A DNA stretch of 64,000 bases from TOLSYN sp963849065 (lineage in GTDB: Bacteria > Acidobacteriota > Terriglobia > Terriglobales > Acidobacteriaceae). This document shows positions 50,893 to 63,959 of this stretch, piece by piece (the first letter of the stretch is position 1; every line of letters starts with the position of its first letter). Location: positions 186,001 to 250,000 of the forward strand of contig CAWKFM010000001.1 of NCBI GenBank assembly GCA_963849065.1. The letters are read 5' to 3'. The notes beneath the pieces were generated by a model. It was not told where the DNA came from. It made no database searches and saw only the letters and a program-made list of their open reading frames with translations. The position numbers and the translations under genes were made by a program.

Positions 50893-51296
50893 CGGGCAGT
50901 GGGCCTGCCAACCACTAAGGCAGTTAGATGCACGGAAGCGGTGCGGCGCTGCCCGCGGGCACGGCTCGGGAGGGTGATCCAATGGCCCGGTATTTTCAAC
51001 GCACCATTGCTAATTTCAATCATTCGGCTTAGGATTGAGATGCTGAGAACCACCTTAGAACATCTGGAACTCTCGGGCCTCAGCTTAAGGCAGGAAGCCG
51101 GAGCGCAATTTCCCGAACCGGCAGAAGGCCGAAACAGGAATGGCTCCGTAAGCCGAGGCCGGACCGAGAGAGAATGTATGGAATGAAGTAAAGCGCCTTC
51201 CCGAACACAAGCATTCTGAAGCAGTTACCAATTCAGTGAAGCTGGTCCTGATTCCCCGGAGTGTCCCCCAAACCGGGTATCGTTGGAGAGCAGAAG
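50893..51296. other. Divergent promoter region
   Basis: 404 bases between the minus-strand GGDEF gene and the plus-strand GvpL/F gene. No gene was recognised. It should hold both promoters; no convincing consensus was located by eye. Confidence 0.45.
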
Positions 51297-52037
51297 ATGG
51301 CGTGGTACGCATACTGCATCAGCGAGCAGGCGAATTTTCAGCAAGGTAGAGTTCGCCGTCCTTTTCTCATTGAATCTCTCAAAGGCGTTCACGCCAGCCC
51401 GGTGCGGGGATTTCCCTGCGGCGAGTTTGTGGTGATCGTGAGCGAAATCGAGCACGGAATCCCTTTGCAGCAGCAGGCGGCCATGGAGCACGCGCGGATT
51501 GTGAGCGAATGCTTCAAGGTGGCGACCCTGCTGCCTTTCAAGTTCGGAACCATTTTTGAGTCCGACGACGCGCTGCGCCAGGCGATCCGGAACAACAAGA
51601 AGACGTTCGCCGATTCCATTGCCAAACTGCGCGGCAAAAGCGAAATGCACATCAAGGTGACGGTGCGGGAAGGTACGGCCATCGCCGAAGTTCTGGCGGT
51701 GCTGCCGCACAAGGCCGGAGGCGAGTATCTGACCCGGCTGAAGGAACGGGCCAGCCGCGACCGGGAGCGGCAATCGCGGGCGCGCGCGCTGAGCGTGCAG
51801 GTCCACAAGCTGCTGAACCCGCTGCAGGAGGAGATCTCCTGCAAGAAGGTGGAGACCGGGATCGTGCTGGACATTGCCCACCTGATCGACTCCAACGGCG
51901 TGGAGAAGTACCAGAGCCGGTATTCGAATGCGCTGCGGCAGTTTAAAGACGTGGAGATCTCGCTGAGCGGTCCCTGGCCGCCGTACCACTTCATGCCCAG
52001 TCCGGGCAAGGTACGCACGGTGGCCAACAACAACTGA
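51297..52037 (+). CDS. GvpL/GvpF-family protein (orphan)
   Basis: 246 residues. The N-terminal MAWYAYCISE and the following segments FVVIVSEIEHGIPLQQ, ARIVSECFKVATLLPFKFGT and the C-terminal GPWPPYHFMP are the GvpL/F signature (ferredoxin-like halves linked by helices). In gas-vesicle clusters this protein is a minor shell or assembly factor. No gvpA or other gvp gene is in the window. GGAGAG about 6 bases upstream supports the ATG. It is followed by a good terminator, so it is probably monocistronic. Confidence 0.85.
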   Translation: MAWYAYCISEQANFQQGRVRRPFLIESLKGVHASPVRGFPCGEFVVIVSEIEHGIPLQQQAAMEHARIVSECFKVATLLPFKFGTIFESDDALRQAIRNNKKTFADSIAKLRGKSEMHIKVTVREGTAIAEVLAVLPHKAGGEYLTRLKERASRDRERQSRARALSVQVHKLLNPLQEEISCKKVETGIVLDIAHLIDSNGVEKYQSRYSNALRQFKDVEISLSGPWPPYHFMPSPGKVRTVANNN

Positions 52038-52062
52038 GTGAAGCTGGAAGGAAAGCAGTAGA

Positions 52063-52086
52063 GGTCCGCCCTGGCGGGCCTTTTCT
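52063..52086 (+). terminator. Rho-independent terminator of the GvpL/F gene
   Basis: GGTCCGCC and GGCGGGCC pair (one G-T pair) around a very short loop and are followed by TTTTCTTTCT, 25 bases after the stop. The remaining gap to 52356 shows no gene. Confidence 0.8.
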
Positions 52087-52356
52087 TTCTGTTGCCAGGG
52101 CGGGCGAGGCCCATTTCAGGTCGGATGCTAAATAGAAGTAGGGGTAATGGAATGCCAACTATTGACATTTCGATGCCAATAGTTACGATTGTGTCGAAGG
52201 GTTGCTGGGAACATGGTGTATCGATGCTCCATTTTCCGGTTGCGCCCGACCCAGAAAAAGAACGTGGTTTTGCAACCGTTTGCTTAAGTGAACTCTCTAT
52301 ATCATCCAGCGGGTCAGTTTAAAAAATAGCGGTAAAGCAGTTCGCGAAAGGCCGTC

Positions 52357-53853
52357 ATGATGCAGAGTGCGAACCGGACGAGGGTTCTGATTGTGGACGA
52401 CGACCGTTCGCAGTCCGGCTTTTTGAGCTCGCAACTGAAGCGGCGCGGCTATGACGTGAGCACGGCCTCGACGGGCGACGAGGCCGTGGGGATGTTCCGG
52501 GTGTTTGACCCGGCGCTGGTGCTGCTGGACGCCGATGCGCGCGGCATGGATGTGATGGAGAATCTGGAACGGCTAAAGCAGATGAAGCCGGAGGTTTCGG
52601 TGATCATGACCGGCACGAGCGGCACGCCGGAGATGATCTTCCGCGCCTCGAAGCTGGGGGCGGATGACTTTCTCTCCAAGCCGATCGATTTGCCGTCGCT
52701 GGAACACCGCATGGCTCAGCTGCTGGATGGGCGGCGGCTGAACACCGAGGTGACCCATCTGCGCGACCAGGTGCGGCGGCAGAGCGACTTCAGCATGCTG
52801 TTCGGCACCAGTCCCAAGATGGAGGACGTGAAGAACACCATCGAGCAGGTGGCCGACACCAATGTGACGGTGCTGATCCGGGGCGAGAGCGGCACGGGCA
52901 AGGAAGTGGTGGCGCGCATGATCTTCTCCCGCTCGCTGCGCCGCGACAAGCCGTTCGTGAAGGTGAACTGCGCGGCCATTCCGCACGAGCTGCTGGAGAG
53001 CGAGCTGTTCGGCTACGAGCCCGGCGCGTTTACCGGGGCCAACCGGCAGAAACTGGGCAAGTTCGACCTGGCGCACGGGGGCACGCTCTTCCTGGACGAA
53101 ATCAGCGAGATGCATCCCGCGCTGCAAGCCAAGCTGTTGCACGTTCTGCAGGATGGGGGGTTTTCCCGGCTGGGCGGCAAGCGCGACATTGCGGTGGACG
53201 TGCGGGTGCTGGCGGCCACCAACAAGCAGCTGGAGCGCGCGGTGGAGGATGGTACTTTCCGCGAGGACTTGTTCTACCGGCTGAATGTGGTGACCATTCA
53301 CATCCCTCCGCTGCGCGAGCGGCAGGAGGAGATTCCCATCTTCCTCGATTTTCTGCTGCGCAAATACAGCGAATACTATGGCAAGCAGCCACCGCCGTTC
53401 ACCGACTACGCGGTGAGCCGGATGATCGAATACAGCTGGCCGGGAAACATTCGCGAGCTGGAGAATCTGGTAAAGCGCTATGTGATCGTAGGCAATGAAT
53501 CGCAGATCATCCGCGAGCTTTCGACGCACAAGCCGTTGATCAGCGCCTCCGCAAGCGGGAACAGCAATCCACTTTGGGAACCCAAAACGGGAGCCGCTGG
53601 CAACACCGCCCCGGCGGCTTTGGCTTCCAGCCCGGCAGAGTCCGGCGAAGGTACGCTCTCGTTGCTGGAGATTGGACGGCGGGCCGCGATGGAGGCGGAG
53701 CGAAAGGCCATTGAGCGAGTGCTGCACGAGACGCGCTGGAACCGCCGCCAGGCCGCCAAAATCCTGAAGGTCAGTTACAAGGCGCTCCTGAACAAGATGA
53801 AACTGATGGAAGAGCAGGATCTTGGGAAAAAGAAGTCCGCATTTACCAGATAG
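52357..53853 (+). CDS. NtrC-family sigma-54 response regulator
   Basis: 498 residues. The receiver domain (8-125) has Asp58 as phospho-acceptor (ALVLLDAD, preceded by acidic DDD at 14-16) and Lys in FLSKPID. The AAA+ domain (about 150-380) has Walker A GESGTGKE, the sigma-54-contacting GAFTGA, and Walker B GGTLFLDEI. A Fis-type HTH ends the protein (RNRRQAAKILKVSYKALLNK, with an initial W). It activates sigma-54 promoters on phosphorylation. No partner kinase is adjacent. Confidence 0.93.
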   Translation: MMQSANRTRVLIVDDDRSQSGFLSSQLKRRGYDVSTASTGDEAVGMFRVFDPALVLLDADARGMDVMENLERLKQMKPEVSVIMTGTSGTPEMIFRASKLGADDFLSKPIDLPSLEHRMAQLLDGRRLNTEVTHLRDQVRRQSDFSMLFGTSPKMEDVKNTIEQVADTNVTVLIRGESGTGKEVVARMIFSRSLRRDKPFVKVNCAAIPHELLESELFGYEPGAFTGANRQKLGKFDLAHGGTLFLDEISEMHPALQAKLLHVLQDGGFSRLGGKRDIAVDVRVLAATNKQLERAVEDGTFREDLFYRLNVVTIHIPPLRERQEEIPIFLDFLLRKYSEYYGKQPPPFTDYAVSRMIEYSWPGNIRELENLVKRYVIVGNESQIIRELSTHKPLISASASGNSNPLWEPKTGAAGNTAPAALASSPAESGEGTLSLLEIGRRAAMEAERKAIERVLHETRWNRRQAAKILKVSYKALLNKMKLMEEQDLGKKKSAFTR

Positions 53854-54344
53854 TGGAATTATGTTACTCATGCCGTGAAATTATTGGCAGTGGGTGCCAG
53901 AATAATTTCTTGATTATTTAACATAGATACGGATGAGTTCCTATGATTTGAATGGGTTAGAAATTATTTTTAATTTCCCCCCAAAAATCTGCTCCGCTGG
54001 CTTCGAACGTGCATCTATCTTGAGTAACAAAGAGGCCGCATGTTCAAAATAGCAAGTCCCCCCATGGAGTACCAACTTCTCAGGCTGACCGGGTATCCCG
54101 GAGCAGCGTCTAAACTCTCCCGTCTCTAGATCCTCCCTCCCTTGCCTCTTTCAGAGAGCGACCCCAACGGGTCGCTTTTTTGTTGGTGCGGGAGCCGCGG
54201 CGAACAGACCGGGATCCATTTCGCGGAATTCCCAATCTCGAGCCAGGCATAAGATTGGCGCAGGCAGGCATTGACCGCCGCGCCGGGTGCGCATATCATC
54301 ATCGGTTTGTTATCGTACGGCGAGGCGCAGAACGGCGGGCCAAG
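53854..54344. other. AT-rich intergenic region with terminator
   Basis: 491 bases without a supported gene. The first 170 bases are unusually AT-rich for this genome (runs such as TTATTTTTAATTT near 53965), a candidate promoter region. The terminator at 54157 shows that something on the plus strand is transcribed into it, perhaps the regulator mRNA or a small RNA. Confidence 0.5.
54157..54181 (+). terminator. Rho-independent terminator
   Basis: AGCGACCC pairs with GGGTCGCT around a CAAC-type 4-base loop and is followed by TTTTTTG. It lies about 300 bases after the response regulator stop. Confidence 0.85.
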
Positions 54345-54725
54345 ATGATGGACAAAGAAAAACTCGAATATTACCGGCAGCTGCTGGAGACCAGGCGGGC
54401 AAACCTGCGCGAGAGCGTGGCGCGCAGCGAGGAGGACGGACGGGCCGCGCAGACGCCGGATTCGGCGCAGGACATTGCCGACCGGGCGTCGAGTTCCTAT
54501 CAGAAGGAGTTTCTGTTTGCGCGCAGCAATAACGACCGGCAATTTCTGCAGAAGGTGGAGCGCGCGCTGTCGAGCATTTCGGAAGGAACCTACGGGGAAT
54601 GCGAGCAGTGCGGCAATGCCATCAACGAGCGACGTCTGGAAGCGGTTCCCTGGGCACGGCATTGCATTGCGTGCCAGGAAAAGCTGGAGCGCGGCGAGCT
54701 GGAGCAACCGGTGCAGGAGGGTTGA
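54345..54725 (+). CDS. DksA/TraR-type C4 zinc-finger protein
   Basis: 126 residues. An N-terminal coiled-coil (1-75) is followed by CEQC near 86-89 and CIAC near 107-110, forming the C4 zinc finger of DksA/TraR regulators, which bind the RNA polymerase secondary channel and modulate (p)ppGpp responses. The coiled-coil tip carries DIAD (QDIADRASSS), close to the D-x-x-D-A of DksA. Tandem ATGs start the frame; an upstream extension lacks coding character. Confidence 0.88.
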   Translation: MMDKEKLEYYRQLLETRRANLRESVARSEEDGRAAQTPDSAQDIADRASSSYQKEFLFARSNNDRQFLQKVERALSSISEGTYGECEQCGNAINERRLEAVPWARHCIACQEKLERGELEQPVQEG

Positions 54726-54833
54726 GCGGCGGCAGGTGAAAGCGTGGTTTCCGGCGATGTGCCGCCTCACGGGGCGGCCGCTGTGTTTCACGGAGCGCTC
54801 CGGCAGCGAACTAGAGCCGTCCATGAGAAGGCT

Positions 54834-55247
54834 CTAGGACGGGTCCTGCGGGTTGGGTTTCTCTTCAAAGAAAAGTTGCGCCAGGCGGCGGCGCAGGATC
54901 GATCCGCCGAAGGCGCCGGCGAAGCCGGGAAGCGAGATGAGGATCGATCCGGCGATGCTGGCGCGGGTGAAGTGCGCGGTGGGGACGACAATGCTGGCGA
55001 CCAGAAGGGCCAGCGGCACGGGGATGCCGACCAGCAGAACCCATCGCCAGGGACGAGCGGGACGCAGCAGGCCGAGCATCATGGTGACGGAGGTGACGGC
55101 CAGCGCCGAGAGCACGGGGTCGGGCTGGTCCATGGTTTCCACCAGCACGTGGAGCACGCCGCAGCCGGCACCGAGAAGCAGCGCGAAGAGCGCGAAGAGA
55201 AGCGGGAAGCGCTCCGGCTTGGAAGATGACGGGACGGGCGAATTCAT
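54834..55247 (-). CDS. Small integral membrane protein
   Basis: 137 residues with four hydrophobic segments (about 16-36, 46-64, 69-90 and 98-118) and a basic C-terminus (RRRLAQLFFEEKPN). The ATG at 55247 is the first that avoids a low-complexity upstream stretch. I recognise no family. It is convergent with the DksA-like gene and separated from atpC by palindromic repeats. Confidence 0.7.
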   Translation of the reverse strand: MNSPVPSSSKPERFPLLFALFALLLGAGCGVLHVLVETMDQPDPVLSALAVTSVTMMLGLLRPARPWRWVLLVGIPVPLALLVASIVVPTAHFTRASIAGSILISLPGFAGAFGGSILRRRLAQLFFEEKPNPQDPS

Positions 55248-55363
55248 GGTGCAGCGATTGTAACGTACCGCACCCGGCGGGTTTGAAGCCAGGGTTTCAA
55301 GGCTTCCGCGTTTCAACGGTTCAAGGCTGGCGGCAACAGCAAAGACAACGGCAAGAGCAAACG

Positions 55364-55450
55364 CCCACTCAAGCCAAAGGAAGGCTTGAATGGGCCACCC
55401 GGGATGCGACCGGAACAGTCCCACATCGGCTCACTGCGGCAGATATGGGG
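55364..55450. repeat. Two palindromic intergenic repeats
   Basis: CCCACTCAAGCC...GGCTTGAATGGGCCACCC (55364-55400) and CCCACATCGGCTC...GGCAGATATGGGG (55420-55450) are members of the family that also enters the glycosyltransferase gene at 39375. The two arm types occur side by side here. Confidence 0.8.
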
Positions 55451-55520
55451 CGCCCGGCACCGGTGGACGAAAAACGCCCCGGATTGCTCCGGGGCGTAGG
55501 ATTGCTGCGGATTCGGCCAG

Positions 55521-55946
55521 CTAGTGCTGCGGCGACGCCTGATGCGCATGTTTGGCGGTGGCGATGCGCGATTCGGCGCGGGCCAGTTCGTTGAGAGCCT
55601 CTTCGAACTGCTCGGTATCCTCGGCCAGCTTCAGCCGCTCCTGGGCGCGGTCGCGGTCGGCTTGCGCGCGCTCCAGATCAATGTCTTCGGCGCGCTCGGC
55701 GGTCTCGGCGAGGATGGTGACCTTGTCGGGAAGCACCTCGGCAAAGCCCCAGGCAACGGAGAGACTGGTGGTGCCGCTCTCGCTGCTGTAGACGATTTCG
55801 CCGATGGCGAGCTCGGTGATCAGCGGCGCGTGGCCGGGAAGAATTCCGAGATAGCCGTTGCGTCCGGGAATCTGGATCTCGGTGGCGCGGTCCTTGACGA
55901 CCTGGCGCTCCGGGGTGACGATTTCGAGTTCGATAGTCTCTGCCAT
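55521..55946 (-). CDS. atpC: ATP synthase epsilon subunit
   Basis: 141 residues. The N-terminal beta-sandwich (1-85) has the family blocks ELEIVTPERQVV and GYLGILPGHAPLIT; the C-terminal helical hairpin (90-135) is the inhibitory element of F1. It is the last gene of the F-type ATP synthase operon, 143 bases after atpD, the gap being largely one palindromic repeat. Confidence 0.93.
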   Translation of the reverse strand: MAETIELEIVTPERQVVKDRATEIQIPGRNGYLGILPGHAPLITELAIGEIVYSSESGTTSLSVAWGFAEVLPDKVTILAETAERAEDIDLERAQADRDRAQERLKLAEDTEQFEEALNELARAESRIATAKHAHQASPQH

Positions 55947-55998
55947 TTAATCTGTCCTGATACTTCTCGCAGTTAAGCTCCGAGCGGCAAGAGCAACT

Positions 55999-56089
55999 GC
56001 CCCACTCAAGCCAAAAGCTGTCTTTCACCCCAGCAAGCTAACTACAGGCTTGCCGGGGACCCCGGGCTTGAATGGGCCACCCGTTTTTC

Positions 56090-56092
<3 letters not shown>
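55999..56092. repeat. Palindromic repeat between atpD and atpC
   Basis: CCCACTCAAGCC (56001) and GGGCTTGAATGGGCCACCC (56064) form the arms, enclosing a second small inverted element with CAGCAAGC and GCTTGCCGG. It lies inside the ATP synthase operon and would form a hairpin in its mRNA. Confidence 0.75.
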
Positions 56093-57532
<1,440 letters not shown>

Positions 57533-57547
57533 ATGTGGTGAACCCTG

Positions 57548-57580
57548 TTTCAAAGTTTCAAGGTTTCAAAGTTTCAAGGC
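57548..57580 (+). repeat. TTTCAAAG/TTTCAAGG iterated repeat in the atp operon
   Basis: Four successive TTTCAA(A/G)G-type octamers between atpG and atpD, the same motif as at 49487. The unit length is about 8-9 bases. Confidence 0.65.
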
Positions 57581-57643
57581 TGGCCTTGAAGCCGGAACCT
57601 GTAGAGCTAAAATCCGTTGGTCTTCGCTTGCGCGAAGGCGTGT

Positions 57644-58678
<1,035 letters not shown>

Positions 58679-58702
58679 ATTCGTTCACTCTGGCGGATGC
58701 CC

Positions 58703-60241
<1,539 letters not shown>

Positions 60242-60343
60242 TTTTGCTCTCAGCTCCCGGCTGCCAACCATCGGCGGCCCGGGCACTTTAATAGTCACAA
60301 CTGAAACGGTTGGAACGCCAGCGGGCGGCGCTCCGCAAGAAAG

Positions 60344-60886
60344 CTAGCTTTCGATCAACTGCTGGCGAATGCGCTGCAGCTGACCACGCACCGAGCCATC
60401 GTAAATAGTGCTGCCCACCCGGACGGTGACGCCGCCGATCAGGCTGGGATCGGTGACGTAGCGGGGCAGGACGTACTTGCCAGTGAGGCGCGAGATCTCC
60501 GCCAACAGCGTGGACTGCTGCTCGGGACCAAGCCCACGGGCGCTGATAATTTCGGCGTCGATGCGTCCGCCGCGGCTGTTGAGTTCGGTCTCCACCTGGG
60601 TGGCAATCTCGGGCAACAGCGCGATGCGATCCTGATCAATGAGGACAGCGATAAAGTTGCGCACCGGACGGTCGGTGACTCCCACCTTAACGGCGAGCGC
60701 ATCCAGAACCTTGTGCTTCTGCTCGGCGAGAATGGCGGGCGACTCCCAAACCTCGCGCAATGCAGGGCTCTCCTGGAATGCCGCGACCACAAAGCGGAGC
60801 TGCGCGACGGCCGAAGAAGCGTCCAGCTTGGAGTCGGCGATCACATCAGCCATGGCGCGGGCGTAACGAATGGAAACGGCGGCCAT
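60344..60886 (-). CDS. atpH: ATP synthase delta subunit
   Basis: 180 residues. The N-terminal six-helix bundle starts SIRYARAMADVIADSKLD and the C-terminal part has LIGGVTVRVGSTIYDGSVR followed by GQLQRIRQQL, the family signature. It links F1 to the peripheral stalk. The ATG overlaps the atpF stop (TAATG), so the two are translationally coupled. Confidence 0.94.
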   Translation of the reverse strand: MAAVSIRYARAMADVIADSKLDASSAVAQLRFVVAAFQESPALREVWESPAILAEQKHKVLDALAVKVGVTDRPVRNFIAVLIDQDRIALLPEIATQVETELNSRGGRIDAEIISARGLGPEQQSTLLAEISRLTGKYVLPRYVTDPSLIGGVTVRVGSTIYDGSVRGQLQRIRQQLIES

Positions 60887-61623
60887 TATTGACCATCCTT
60901 TCCGAGCTGGGAGGCGAAGCCGCGAACCAGTGCCTGGTCGGTCTCGTCATCCACCTTAATTTTCTTCTCTGCGAGGTCCACCGCGAGTCCGGCTACGAAG
61001 GCCTTGAGGTCGCGCTGCACGGTGCGGGCGGCGGCGGCGATTTCCTGCTGGGCGGAGGCGATCACCTGCTGAGCATCGCGCTCGGCGTCGGCCTTAATGC
61101 GCTGCTCTTCGGCGCTGAAATCGGTCTCCGCGGACGAGCGGATGCCGGCAATCTCGGCGTCCAGACGGCTCAGGCGGCCCTCGATCTCACTGAGGCGCGC
61201 GCTGGCATCGGCGCTGGCCCGGCGGGCTTCCTCGATCCCCTTCTGGATTTCCGCGGTGCGGGGGGCAAAGCCGTGAGGCAACACCTTGCGCACCAACCAA
61301 ACTCCGCCGGCGACGAGGATCGCAAAATTGATAACGAAGAAGATCCAGTACACCGCTTCCTTGGAGATCCCGAACTTTTGGGCTAGGGCGCGCACCGTGG
61401 GGGAGTACTTGAACTGCGAATTCTCTTCCTCGTCGGCGTTCTCGACGGGCTTATCTCCGGCGCTGGCGTACTTGCTGTGATGTTCACCCTGGACGGCGCT
61501 GCCGGTCTCTGCGGGCGCGCTGGAAACCGTAGCCGGTGTCGGGGAGCTGGATTGGGCCAACAGAACGCCTGCGGGAAAGAGGAAGCAGACAGCGAGGAAG
61601 CAGATACGAATTGATTTCGACAT
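60886..61623 (-). CDS. atpF: ATP synthase b subunit with signal-peptide-like extension
   Basis: 245 residues, longer than the usual 160. Residues 1-24 look like a cleavable signal peptide (IRICFLAVCFLFPAGVLLAQ), followed by about 60 low-complexity residues. Only then come the membrane helix (EAVYWIFFVINFAILVAGGV, about 88-108) and the long charged coiled coil of subunit b. It forms the peripheral stalk with the next-listed b-type subunit. It overlaps atpH and its upstream gene by one base each. Confidence 0.9.
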   Translation of the reverse strand: MSKSIRICFLAVCFLFPAGVLLAQSSSPTPATVSSAPAETGSAVQGEHHSKYASAGDKPVENADEEENSQFKYSPTVRALAQKFGISKEAVYWIFFVINFAILVAGGVWLVRKVLPHGFAPRTAEIQKGIEEARRASADASARLSEIEGRLSRLDAEIAGIRSSAETDFSAEEQRIKADAERDAQQVIASAQQEIAAAARTVQRDLKAFVAGLAVDLAEKKIKVDDETDQALVRGFASQLGKDGQ

Positions 61624-62099
61624 TATCGCCCGCCCAATACGGCTGCCGGGCCGGCGCCTGCGGTTTGAAGAAGGGTTCCGATGATCTGGTTGGCGATGCG
61701 GTCGCTATCGGCCTCCAGTGTGGCGCGGGCGACGTTGCACTCCGCTTCAAGTTCGGCCTTGGCTTGGGCAATCAACTGCTGGGCGCGCTCGCGGGACTGG
61801 GCCACGGCTTCGGCGCGGGCATCGACGGCCTGCTTGCGGCGCTGGTCGAGGGCCTTGAAGACGGCGATGCGGGCGTCGCGCAGGCGAGACTCATATTCGG
61901 CGGTGCGGGCCGCCGCCTGGGCGATGTCGGCGCGGGCCTGATCCACCGCTCCCTGAGTGCGCTTGCGGCGCTCGGCCAGAACGGCCTCCAGGGGCTTGTG
62001 CAGGATGACGTGGTACAAGCCATACATCATCAGGAGCAGCGCCACGGTGGGGATGGAGCCAAGCAGTAGTTCGCCTAGTTGTCTGAGGGTTTGTTCCAT
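61623..62099 (-). CDS. ATP synthase b/b' subunit (second stalk subunit)
   Basis: 158 residues. An N-terminal membrane helix (about 14-33; SIPTVALLLMMYGLYHVILH) and a continuous coiled coil (35-140) define a b-type peripheral stalk protein. With atpF it would form a heterodimeric b/b' stalk, as in phototrophs and many Acidobacteria. It is the first gene of the operon; a promoter candidate lies 54 bases upstream. Genes for subunits a and c are not adjacent. Confidence 0.88.
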   Translation of the reverse strand: MEQTLRQLGELLLGSIPTVALLLMMYGLYHVILHKPLEAVLAERRKRTQGAVDQARADIAQAAARTAEYESRLRDARIAVFKALDQRRKQAVDARAEAVAQSRERAQQLIAQAKAELEAECNVARATLEADSDRIANQIIGTLLQTAGAGPAAVLGGR

Positions 62100-62152
62100 T
62101 TCTCTATGAGTGCGACACCTGTCTGGTTTAGGTATTTCCGGGACTCTTCAAG

Positions 62153-62180
62153 CTTACATTCCGGTGAGAAGTACTGTCAA
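62153..62180 (-). promoter_or_regulatory. Candidate sigma-70 promoter of the ATP synthase operon
   Basis: On the minus strand a perfect TTGACA (62175-62180) is followed after 16 bases by TGTAAG (62153-62158), a partial -10 match. It lies about 55-80 bases before the first atp start codon and is embedded in an AT-rich stretch. Confidence 0.5.
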
Positions 62181-62319
62181 TTTTCGGACGATCTAAAAAA
62201 GTTCTAAATAAGTTGGCCCAATTCGAAAAAAAAGAGTGATTGAGCTCTCGATCTTGCTTGACTAGCGGCCCGGTAGCGCTAACATGTGACCCATCGCCTC
62301 CGATCCAATCCGGATCGAG

Positions 62320-62369
62320 ATGGGCCTGAGATTGAGGAATTGACGACCGCTCCTCAACCTCAGGCCCAT
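62320..62369. terminator. Long hairpin between hflX and the atp operon
   Basis: ATGGGCCTGAGATTGAGGA pairs with TCCTCAACCTCAGGCCCAT over 19 positions with a single mismatch, around a 12-base loop. On the plus strand it is followed by TTAATTTTC; on the minus strand (hflX direction) the tail is not T-rich. It may separate hflX transcription from the atp promoter. The remaining 62100-62447 gap holds no gene. Confidence 0.65.
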
Positions 62370-62447
62370 TTAATTTTCTTCCCATCCCATCCCATCGCAA
62401 CCGAAAGCGCTGCCCAGGTGGCTTGCGCCGCATGAAAGCGGCGCGGA

Positions 62448-63959
62448 TCATTCGACGGTGCGCGGAGCTTTCGGCGGGGTCTTCTTGCGGGAGCGCCTGG
62501 CTGCGCCACCGCCGGGGAGCACGAACCGGTGAAGCCGCCGCAGAAGCGACTCCGGCGCATCCACCTCCAGCTCCACCAACTCATCGCCGTTCTCGTTGGT
62601 GACATAGTCGCGCGAAAGAATGACGCTGCGCGACTCCAGCTGCGCCAGCACCTTGCCCTGCGACTGCGGCACCCGCAGGCGGGCGCGTGCAATGGGGTCC
62701 TGATCGAGGCGCGCATCGATGGCGGCCAGTAGGCGGTCCAGGTGCAGCGCGCGGGCGGCGGAGATGTGCACGCTCTCGGCGGTGTCCTTGAGCTGGGCGC
62801 GGGTCTGGTCATCGAAGAGATCGATTTTGTTCAGCACGTGAATCTGCGGCTTGTCGGCGGCGTCGAGTTCGCGCAGCACGCTCTCCACCTGCGCCATCTG
62901 CTCGGCGGCGGTGGGACTGGTGGCATCGGTGACCTGCAGCAGGATGGCCGAGCGCTGCACCTCCTCCAGCGTGGCGCGGAAGGCGGAAACCAGCGTGGTG
63001 GGCAGGTTGCGGATGAAACCCACGGTGTCCGACAGCAGCACCTGGCGGCGCGACGGCAGAGTCACGGGACGCAGGGTCGGGTCGAGGGTGGCAAACATGC
63101 GCGCGCTCTCCACCACTCCGGCCTGGGTGAGCGCGTTGAAGAGCGTGGACTTGCCCGCGTTGGTGTAGCCGACCAGGGCGACCACCGGGACCGGCACGCT
63201 CTCCCTGCGCTGGCGCTGCTGCGAACGGATGCGGCGCACGTCCTCGATCTGCAGCTTGACGTGGCGGACGCGGCGGTAGATCTTGCGGCGGTCGGTCTCC
63301 AGCTGGGTCTCGCCCGGTCCGCGGGTGCCGATGCCGCCGCCCAGCTGGGACATCTGCGCTCCGCGGCCTGCTAGCCGTGGCAACAGGTATTCCAGCTGCG
63401 CCAGCTCTACCTGCAGCTGGCCTTCACGGGTGCGGGCGTGGCGGGCAAAGATATCGAGAATGAGCTGGGTGCGGTCGACCACGCGGCAATCGACTTCGCG
63501 CTCCAGGTTGCGCAGCTGGGAGCTGGTCAGCTCGTGGTCGAAGATGAGCAGGTTGGCTTCGGCCATTTTGGCGGCGCCGGCAATCTCGGCCACCTTGCCG
63601 CGGCCGATCAGGGTCGCCGGGTCGGGACGGTCGCGGCGCTGCAGGACCTCGCCCACCACCACGGCCCCGGCGCTGGAGGCGAGCTCGCGCAACTCGGCCA
63701 GCGACTCTTCGGCGTTGAAGGGCACGGCATGGTCTTCCGCTTCCAGCCGCACCGTTTTGGAGGCGGAGCGGGCCTGGCGCGCCTGCGGCGGAATCGGACT
63801 CGGCTTGCAGTCATTGTCTTTGGCAGGTTCGGCTGCGGGACGCGTGGGATGGCTGCGGAATTCCACTCCGACGAGAAAGGCGCGCTCGACCTCGCCGCTT
63901 GTACTACCGGCGGCACGGGACCGGCCGGCAGCATCGGCCGCGGTTGTTGGAGCTGGCAA
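62448..63959 (-). CDS. hflX: GTPase HflX
   Basis: 503 residues. The N-terminal HflX domain (20-250) contains the glycine-rich segment GGGIGTRGPGETQLETDRRK, and the G domain (about 258-430) has G1 GYTNAGKST, G3 DTVGFI and G4 NKID. HflX splits stalled 70S ribosomes under stress. An Arg/Lys-rich tail closes the protein. The frame starts at a TTG with a stop codon upstream; the GTG at VEFRS would be too short. Only 41 bases of upstream DNA are in the window. Confidence 0.93.
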   Translation of the reverse strand: MPAPTTAADAAGRSRAAGSTSGEVERAFLVGVEFRSHPTRPAAEPAKDNDCKPSPIPPQARQARSASKTVRLEAEDHAVPFNAEESLAELRELASSAGAVVVGEVLQRRDRPDPATLIGRGKVAEIAGAAKMAEANLLIFDHELTSSQLRNLEREVDCRVVDRTQLILDIFARHARTREGQLQVELAQLEYLLPRLAGRGAQMSQLGGGIGTRGPGETQLETDRRKIYRRVRHVKLQIEDVRRIRSQQRQRRESVPVPVVALVGYTNAGKSTLFNALTQAGVVESARMFATLDPTLRPVTLPSRRQVLLSDTVGFIRNLPTTLVSAFRATLEEVQRSAILLQVTDATSPTAAEQMAQVESVLRELDAADKPQIHVLNKIDLFDDQTRAQLKDTAESVHISAARALHLDRLLAAIDARLDQDPIARARLRVPQSQGKVLAQLESRSVILSRDYVTNENGDELVELEVDAPESLLRRLHRFVLPGGGAARRSRKKTPPKAPRTVE

